DNA from: Gemmatimonadota bacterium | GTDB lineage: Bacteria; Latescibacterota; UBA2968 | Direction: 5' to 3' | Length of the DNA stretch: 10,117 nucleotides | Assembly: GCA_002714465.1 (NCBI GenBank) | Contig: PAXL01000030.1 | Location: 5,941 to 16,057, forward strand | Part shown: positions 6,586-10,117 of the stretch, one piece after another | How positions within the stretch are numbered: the stretch's first letter is position 1 | How the letters are laid out: every line of letters begins with the position of its first letter | Notes under the pieces: model-generated | Database searches by the model: none | Seen by the model: the letters and a program-made list of their open reading frames with translations, nothing else | What the model was told of the DNA's origin: nothing | Translations under genes and position numbers: made by a program

Positions 6586-7436
6586 ACCGCGGCATTAACG
6601 ACCACAGAGACGCGCAGGTCAAGCGCATCGTCGTGTTCGGCGAGAGCCACGGCGTCGGAATCGCGGCATCGGCAGAGCAGATGGGTTGGGCAGAAGTTTT
6701 GGGAGATCTGATCGGGACATTTCAGGATGGCTCTATCGAACTGATCAATCGGAGTCTTGGTGCCGACGTTCTGTCGAAGGCATGCCCGCTCTACGAAGAG
6801 TATGAGGGTAAGCGCCCAATCGGTATCGAGCGCTACCGCAAGCATATCATCGAAGAACGGCCCGATCTCGTCATCCTAAGCTACGGATACAACGACCTTC
6901 GAGCTGGAACACCCATCAAAGACTTCCGCCAAGATCTCGAGACCATCCTGAAGGATCTCAAGTCTGAAACAGACGCGCTCATCGTGCTACTGAACACCTA
7001 CGCCATACCCGGTGAAGGGTATGAGAACAAATCAGGCGACACCGGTTCCGGCAACCACTGGAACCACGGAAACAGAGAGACACAAACGCTCTATAACCTG
7101 ATGCTCAACGACGTTTCTGAAGAACAAGGCCTCCTGTTTGTCGACATTCACGGGACGCAGGTCCGCTCTCCTTGGACCTTCTCGAGCCCCGACGGGACCG
7201 GAGATCTCCACGCAAACGATCTGGGGCATCGACTCATCGCGCATCGCATCTTTGAAGCCCTTGCCACGACCAGCAGCTTCCTTTCCCTCAAGCCGCTGAA
7301 AGCACGGGCCAAAGGTAAAAGCCTCTGGCGACACTCCACAAAGTCTGTTGAAGCCAAGCTGATCGCCGACTTCTACCCAGACAGTCCCGAGATCGCAAAA
7401 TACAAGAAACGCCCCGCCAAGAAAGGCAAAAGCTAG
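6582..7436 (+). CDS. SGNH/GDSL-family hydrolase (284 aa)
   Basis: Probably a carbohydrate or acyl esterase of the SGNH fold. Seen: block I VVFGESHG with nucleophile S22 (GES instead of GDS), block II glycine in RSLGAD (G60), block III GYND with N104, and block V DLHAND with catalytic H210. The acidic residue stands two places before the histidine (D208) rather than three, a variant of the DxxH pair. The start ATG has GAAAGGG 5 bases upstream. No signal peptide or membrane segment is visible, so it should be cytoplasmic. The last 55 or so residues form a basic tail ending KKRPAKKGKS, outside the catalytic domain. It is divergent from the sulfatase/SDR cluster and lies before rhamnose isomerase, which suggests deacylation of a sugar, but this is inference from context. 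Confidence 0.88.
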   Translation: MNRGINDHRDAQVKRIVVFGESHGVGIAASAEQMGWAEVLGDLIGTFQDGSIELINRSLGADVLSKACPLYEEYEGKRPIGIERYRKHIIEERPDLVILSYGYNDLRAGTPIKDFRQDLETILKDLKSETDALIVLLNTYAIPGEGYENKSGDTGSGNHWNHGNRETQTLYNLMLNDVSEEQGLLFVDIHGTQVRSPWTFSSPDGTGDLHANDLGHRLIAHRIFEALATTSSFLSLKPLKARAKGKSLWRHSTKSVEAKLIADFYPDSPEIAKYKKRPAKKGKS

Positions 7437-7460
7437 GAACCGCAGAAAGCCCGAAGGCAA

Positions 7461-7474
7461 CAGGGGGTTTGGGG
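7461..7474 (+). other. G-run tract behind the SGNH gene
   Basis: CAGGGGGTTTGGGG on the sense strand, 24 bases after the SGNH stop codon. It shares GGGGTTTGGGG with the sulfatase 3' end tract (3806-3824). A small hairpin follows at 7484-7502. Confidence 0.5.
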
Positions 7475-7483
7475 TAAATACAA

Positions 7484-7502
7484 GGAGCTTCCCTTGAGCT
7501 CC
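7484..7502 (+). terminator. Small hairpin after the SGNH gene
   Basis: Perfect 6-bp arms GGAGCT and AGCTCC with a 7-base loop, 47 bases past the SGNH stop. No U-tract follows (GCAAATCTT), so it is a weak candidate for an intrinsic terminator. Confidence 0.3.
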
Positions 7503-7623
7503 GCAAATCTTACTACACAGCAATTTCAGGGCTAAATGCAGCAAAAAACCATCGCCGACCCGCTTTATTTTTATATCATCTATCTTCTTTCTGTTCGCTT
7601 CTATCGCATATACGAGAACCCAT

Positions 7624-8910
7624 ATGGCTTACGACACATCCCTCACCGACAAATCCATCGAATCCGCTTACGACGCCGCCAAATCCCGCTACGCCGCTTT
7701 CGATGTTGATACGGACTCAGCGATAGACGCAGCGCTTGCTGTTCCGATTTCGCTACACTGCTGGCAGGGAGACGATGTAGGCGGTTTCGAAACGAAGGAT
7801 GAGGCCGTCGAAGGCGGCGGAATCATGGCAACCGGCAACTTTCCCGGTAAGGCCCGCACCGCCGCAGAGTTGCGTCAGGACCTGAAGAAAGCGATCGACC
7901 TGCTACCCGGTGCGCAACGAGTCAACCTACACGCCTTTTATTGCGAGACCGGTGACCAAGTCGTCGATCGGGATGCGCTCGAGCCGAAGCACTTCTCCAG
8001 CTGGATCGACTGGGCAAAGGAGATCGGGATCGGGCTGGACTTCAACCCGACCTACTTTGCACATCCGAAAGCGAACGATCTCCTGACGCTCGCCCATCCC
8101 GACAAGGAGATCCGGGACTTCTGGATTCGGCACGCCGTCTCCAGCCGTCACATTGCTCACGCTATGGGTGAAGTTCAAGGCGGAGACTGTATCAACAACC
8201 ACTGGATCCCCGATGGAGCCAAAGACCATCCGGCCGACAGGTTAGCGCCTCGCGAAAGACTCGTGGAGTCACTCGACGAGATCTTTGACGCAAAGCACGG
8301 CGTCGGATCTCTATGCGTCGATGCCGTCGAGGGAAAACTCTTCGGCCTTGGTGTCGAGGACTATACGGTCGGTTCTAACGATTTCTACGCGAACTACGCC
8401 CTATCGCGCAACCAGGTGCTTTGCCTAGACATGGGCCACTTCCATCCGACCGAGTCGATCGCCGACAAGATCACTGCCCACCTCCCCTTCCACAAAAAGC
8501 TCCTTCTACACACAAGTCGCCCGATTCGTTGGGACTCCGATCACGTCGTCCTTTTCAGTGATGACGTCCGCAACGTTTTCCTCGAAGTTGCGCGTGCAGA
8601 TGCACTCGACCGCCTATATGTCGGACTCGACTTCTTCGACGCGAGCATCAATCGCGTCGGCGCTTACGTTATCGGCACACGATCCACACGTAAAGCCATC
8701 CTCTTCGGTCTCCTTGACCCAACAGAGCGACTAAAGCAACTCGAGCAGGAAGGTAAGCTAGCAGCGAAGCTCGGGTTGATGGAAGACATGAAGACCCTCC
8801 CGGTTTCCGCCGTCTGGGACATGCTCTGCCTCAAGTCAAGTGTAGCTCCAGGCGCATCCTGGATCGACGACATGGAGGCATACGAGGCCCAAGTACAGCG
8901 CAAGCGCTAA
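7624..8910 (+). CDS. rhaA: L-rhamnose isomerase (428 aa)
   Basis: Converts L-rhamnose to L-rhamnulose in the cytoplasm, with two divalent metals per active site. Seen: HCWQGDDVGGFE at 45-56, VEGKLFG with E236, LDMGHFHPTE with D269 and H272, H296 in LLHTSR, WDSD with D304 and D306, and D336 in GLDFFDASINR. These are at the positions of the metal ligands known for the E. coli enzyme (E234, D267, H294, D334; H270, D302, D304), shifted by two, so both metal sites look intact. Its length is close to the usual 419. The ATG start has only a weak ribosome site (GAGAA). It stands alone: no rhamnulokinase or rhamnulose-1-phosphate aldolase is in the window. It is 187 bases behind the SGNH gene, with an AT-rich stretch (7561-7590) that probably holds its own promoter. 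Confidence 0.96.
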   Translation: MAYDTSLTDKSIESAYDAAKSRYAAFDVDTDSAIDAALAVPISLHCWQGDDVGGFETKDEAVEGGGIMATGNFPGKARTAAELRQDLKKAIDLLPGAQRVNLHAFYCETGDQVVDRDALEPKHFSSWIDWAKEIGIGLDFNPTYFAHPKANDLLTLAHPDKEIRDFWIRHAVSSRHIAHAMGEVQGGDCINNHWIPDGAKDHPADRLAPRERLVESLDEIFDAKHGVGSLCVDAVEGKLFGLGVEDYTVGSNDFYANYALSRNQVLCLDMGHFHPTESIADKITAHLPFHKKLLLHTSRPIRWDSDHVVLFSDDVRNVFLEVARADALDRLYVGLDFFDASINRVGAYVIGTRSTRKAILFGLLDPTERLKQLEQEGKLAAKLGLMEDMKTLPVSAVWDMLCLKSSVAPGASWIDDMEAYEAQVQRKR

Positions 8911-8936
8911 GCCACCGGCTTGGTAGCCAGACCCCG

Positions 8937-9074
8937 CTAGGCTCCAGACCCGGTCGTTGCATACTGCACATATTTGGTCACTGCATCGACAAAATCCTTT
9001 GTGCAAGAGACACCTTTACGGAACGGGCGAATAATCAGCATATCTTCACCGCTTAGAGACGTTTTTGTATACAT
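8937..9074 (-). CDS. Possible small protein of 45 aa, unknown
   Basis: A short minus-strand ORF with an ATG start and TAG stop lies in the gap between rhamnose isomerase and FBP aldolase, convergent to the former. The translation looks coding-like: LSGEDMLIIRPFRKGVS followed by an amphipathic KDFVDAVTKYVQYA. Only a weak CCGGA lies upstream of the start. No family is recognised; it could be the C-terminal relic of a lost gene or a chance ORF. It overlaps the proposed aldolase promoter on the other strand. Confidence 0.27.
   Translation of the reverse strand: MYTKTSLSGEDMLIIRPFRKGVSCTKDFVDAVTKYVQYATTGSGA
9045..9073 (+). promoter_or_regulatory. Possible promoter of the FBP aldolase gene
   Basis: TTCACC and TATACA with a 17-base spacer, four of six matches each to the -35 and -10 consensus. 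It would give a leader of about 65 bases before the GTG start. Confidence 0.3.
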
Positions 9075-9113
9075 TCAATCCGGTAAATAACCACACTTAC
9101 AGACAACAAACTG

Positions 9114-9127
9114 CCGTTTTGAAACGG
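9114..9127. promoter_or_regulatory. Palindrome CCGTTT-TG-AAACGG in the aldolase leader
   Basis: Perfect 6-base arms with a 2-base centre, ending 5 bases before the ribosome site of the FBP aldolase. The 2-base centre makes an RNA hairpin poor, so a DNA operator is more likely than a riboregulator. Confidence 0.38.
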
Positions 9128-9143
9128 GTACAGGGAGGCGCAC

Positions 9144-10040
9144 GTGAAGGACTACGACCAGCAGAAAGAAAAGATGGGTGGCGCACCCGGGTTCATTGCC
9201 GCGCTTGATCAGAGCGGGGGCAGCAGCCCCAAGGCGCTTGGACTATATGGGATCGGAGAGGATGCGTGGTCGAATGACGACGAGATGTTTGGTTTGATCC
9301 ACCAGATGCGATCGCGCATCATCACGAGCAAGTCCTTTGGCGGAGACCGGATCATCGCCGCGATCCTATTCGAGCACACGATGGACAACAACATCGCTGG
9401 CAAGCCGGCAGCCTCGTTCCTATGGGAAGACAAGAACGTCGTCCCACTCCTGAAGGTGGACAAGGGCCTCGCCGATGAAGCCGATGGCGTTCAGCTCATG
9501 AAGCCGATCGATGGATTGGGAGAACTTCTCGAGAAGGGCAGGAGCAAGGGAATCTTCGGCACGAAGATGCGTTCTGTGATCAAGGAGAACGACGCCTCCG
9601 GGATCGCTGTGAACGCAGCACAGCAGTTCGAGATAGCGAAGACGATCATCGACACCGGTCTGGTCCCGATCATCGAGCCCGAGGTCGACATCAACTGCCC
9701 GGACAAGGCGGGTGCAGAAGCGGTGCTGCTGGCTGAGATTCAGAAGGGACTCGACGTTCTGGGTGATGGCGAGACCGTGATGCTCAAGCTAACGATCCCC
9801 GACGAGGACAACCTCTATGCGCCCTTCATCGAGCACCCCAACATCCTCAGGGTTGTCGCACTGTCGGGCGGCTACGCACGCGATGACGCAAACTCCCGGC
9901 TGAGTCGAAACAAAGGGATGATTGCGAGCTTCTCTCGTGCGCTGACCGAAGGGCTCACCGCGCAGCAGAGCGGTGATGAGTTCGATGCCTTACTCGACAG
10001 CTCGGTGCAAGCGATTTACGACGCATCCTGCTCCGGATAG
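9144..10040 (+). CDS. fda: Class I fructose-bisphosphate aldolase, bacterial FdaB type (298 aa)
   Basis: Cleaves fructose 1,6-bisphosphate to dihydroxyacetone phosphate and glyceraldehyde 3-phosphate through a Schiff base, without metal. Seen: N-terminal [13 protein letters not shown], the central IIEPEVDI strand, and the Schiff-base lysine K215 in VMLKLTIP. The length is close to that of the staphylococcal enzyme (about 296). The GTG start has GGGAGG 5 bases upstream (9133-9138), an excellent site. It has its own leader and a hairpin after the stop, so it is probably a single-gene unit. Being next to rhamnose isomerase, it may help with the dihydroxyacetone phosphate from deoxy-sugar breakdown, or simply serve glycolysis and gluconeogenesis; activity on rhamnulose 1-phosphate is not shown by the sequence. 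Confidence 0.95.
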   Translation: MKDYDQQKEKMGGAPGFIAALDQSGGSSPKALGLYGIGEDAWSNDDEMFGLIHQMRSRIITSKSFGGDRIIAAILFEHTMDNNIAGKPAASFLWEDKNVVPLLKVDKGLADEADGVQLMKPIDGLGELLEKGRSKGIFGTKMRSVIKENDASGIAVNAAQQFEIAKTIIDTGLVPIIEPEVDINCPDKAGAEAVLLAEIQKGLDVLGDGETVMLKLTIPDEDNLYAPFIEHPNILRVVALSGGYARDDANSRLSRNKGMIASFSRALTEGLTAQQSGDEFDALLDSSVQAIYDASCSG

Positions 10041-10088
10041 AGAGCCCGAACCCGAATGAATCGTACAGCGACTTCGGGGTGACTACAA

Positions 10089-10117
10089 TGGGGTGACCGA
10101 GACTCTCGGTCACCCCA
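10089..10117 (+). terminator. Strong hairpin after FBP aldolase
   Basis: A perfect 12-bp GC-rich stem (TGGGGTGACCGA / TCGGTCACCCCA) with a 5-base loop, beginning 48 bases after the stop codon and ending at the window edge. A U-tract, if present, lies beyond the window, so whether it is a one-way or a two-way terminator cannot be seen. GGGGTGAC also occurs just upstream at 10076-10083 and could compete for the right arm. Confidence 0.6.

Noticed and set aside
6429..6845. 138-codon minus-strand ORF
   Set aside because: Antisense to the SGNH gene start and the divergent region; the opposite strand carries clear SGNH motifs.
7032..7544. 170-codon minus-strand ORF with a hydrophobic stretch
   Set aside because: Antisense to the SGNH C-terminus; the hydrophobic run is the complement of the Lys/Ala-rich tail.
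1..10117. CRISPR arrays, tRNA or rRNA genes, insertion sequences, attachment sites
   Set aside because: No spaced direct repeats, cloverleaf-like sequences, transposase motifs or terminal inverted repeats were found on reading both strands.

Overview
The window looks like a piece of a bacterial chromosome with medium to high GC content. It carries eight full-length protein genes, several with strong Shine-Dalgarno sites and some with GTG starts. The gene content points to an aerobic or facultative heterotroph that feeds on sulfated or deoxy-sugar polysaccharides: a type I sulfatase, an SGNH esterase, an enolase-superfamily sugar-acid dehydratase, a pyruvate-aldolase-like enzyme, L-rhamnose isomerase and a class I fructose-bisphosphate aldolase. 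This mix is common in Planctomycetota, Verrucomicrobiota, Poribacteria and Latescibacterota from marine or sponge settings. No rRNA or marker gene is present, so the lineage is an inference from gene content only.

Layout. Five genes lie on the minus strand, read from right to left: an extended SDR epimerase/dehydratase (6290-5463), a sulfatase (5225-3816), a DRE-TIM aldolase (3468-2485), a mandelate-racemase-family dehydratase (2343-1219) and a D-2-hydroxyacid dehydrogenase (1008-43). They are separated by gaps of about 120 to 350 bases, so this is a loose cluster rather than a tight operon. A broken C-terminal piece of an AraC-family regulator sits just behind the sulfatase. From a shared divergent region (6291-6581, with three inverted repeats), the plus strand carries an SGNH hydrolase (6582-7436), L-rhamnose isomerase (7624-8910) and class I FBP aldolase (9144-10040). 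The last is followed by a strong hairpin at the window edge.

How the genes may work together (inference). The sulfatase and the SGNH esterase would remove sulfate and acyl groups from imported sugars. Rhamnose isomerase feeds 6-deoxy-sugars into the ketose/phosphate route. The dehydratase and the DRE-TIM aldolase could make and cleave a 2-keto-3-deoxy sugar acid, with the SDR and the 2-hydroxyacid dehydrogenase doing redox steps. No kinase, rhamnulose-1-phosphate aldolase, transporter, sulfatase-maturating enzyme or intact regulator is in the window, so the pathway is incomplete here.

The least explained signal is a set of G-run tracts on the sense strand at the 3' ends of three unrelated genes (hydroxyacid dehydrogenase, sulfatase, SGNH hydrolase). 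Two of them overlap the stop codon, and one has six G-runs that fit a G-quadruplex. Several short ORFs in the gaps look coding-like but cannot be proven from sequence alone.
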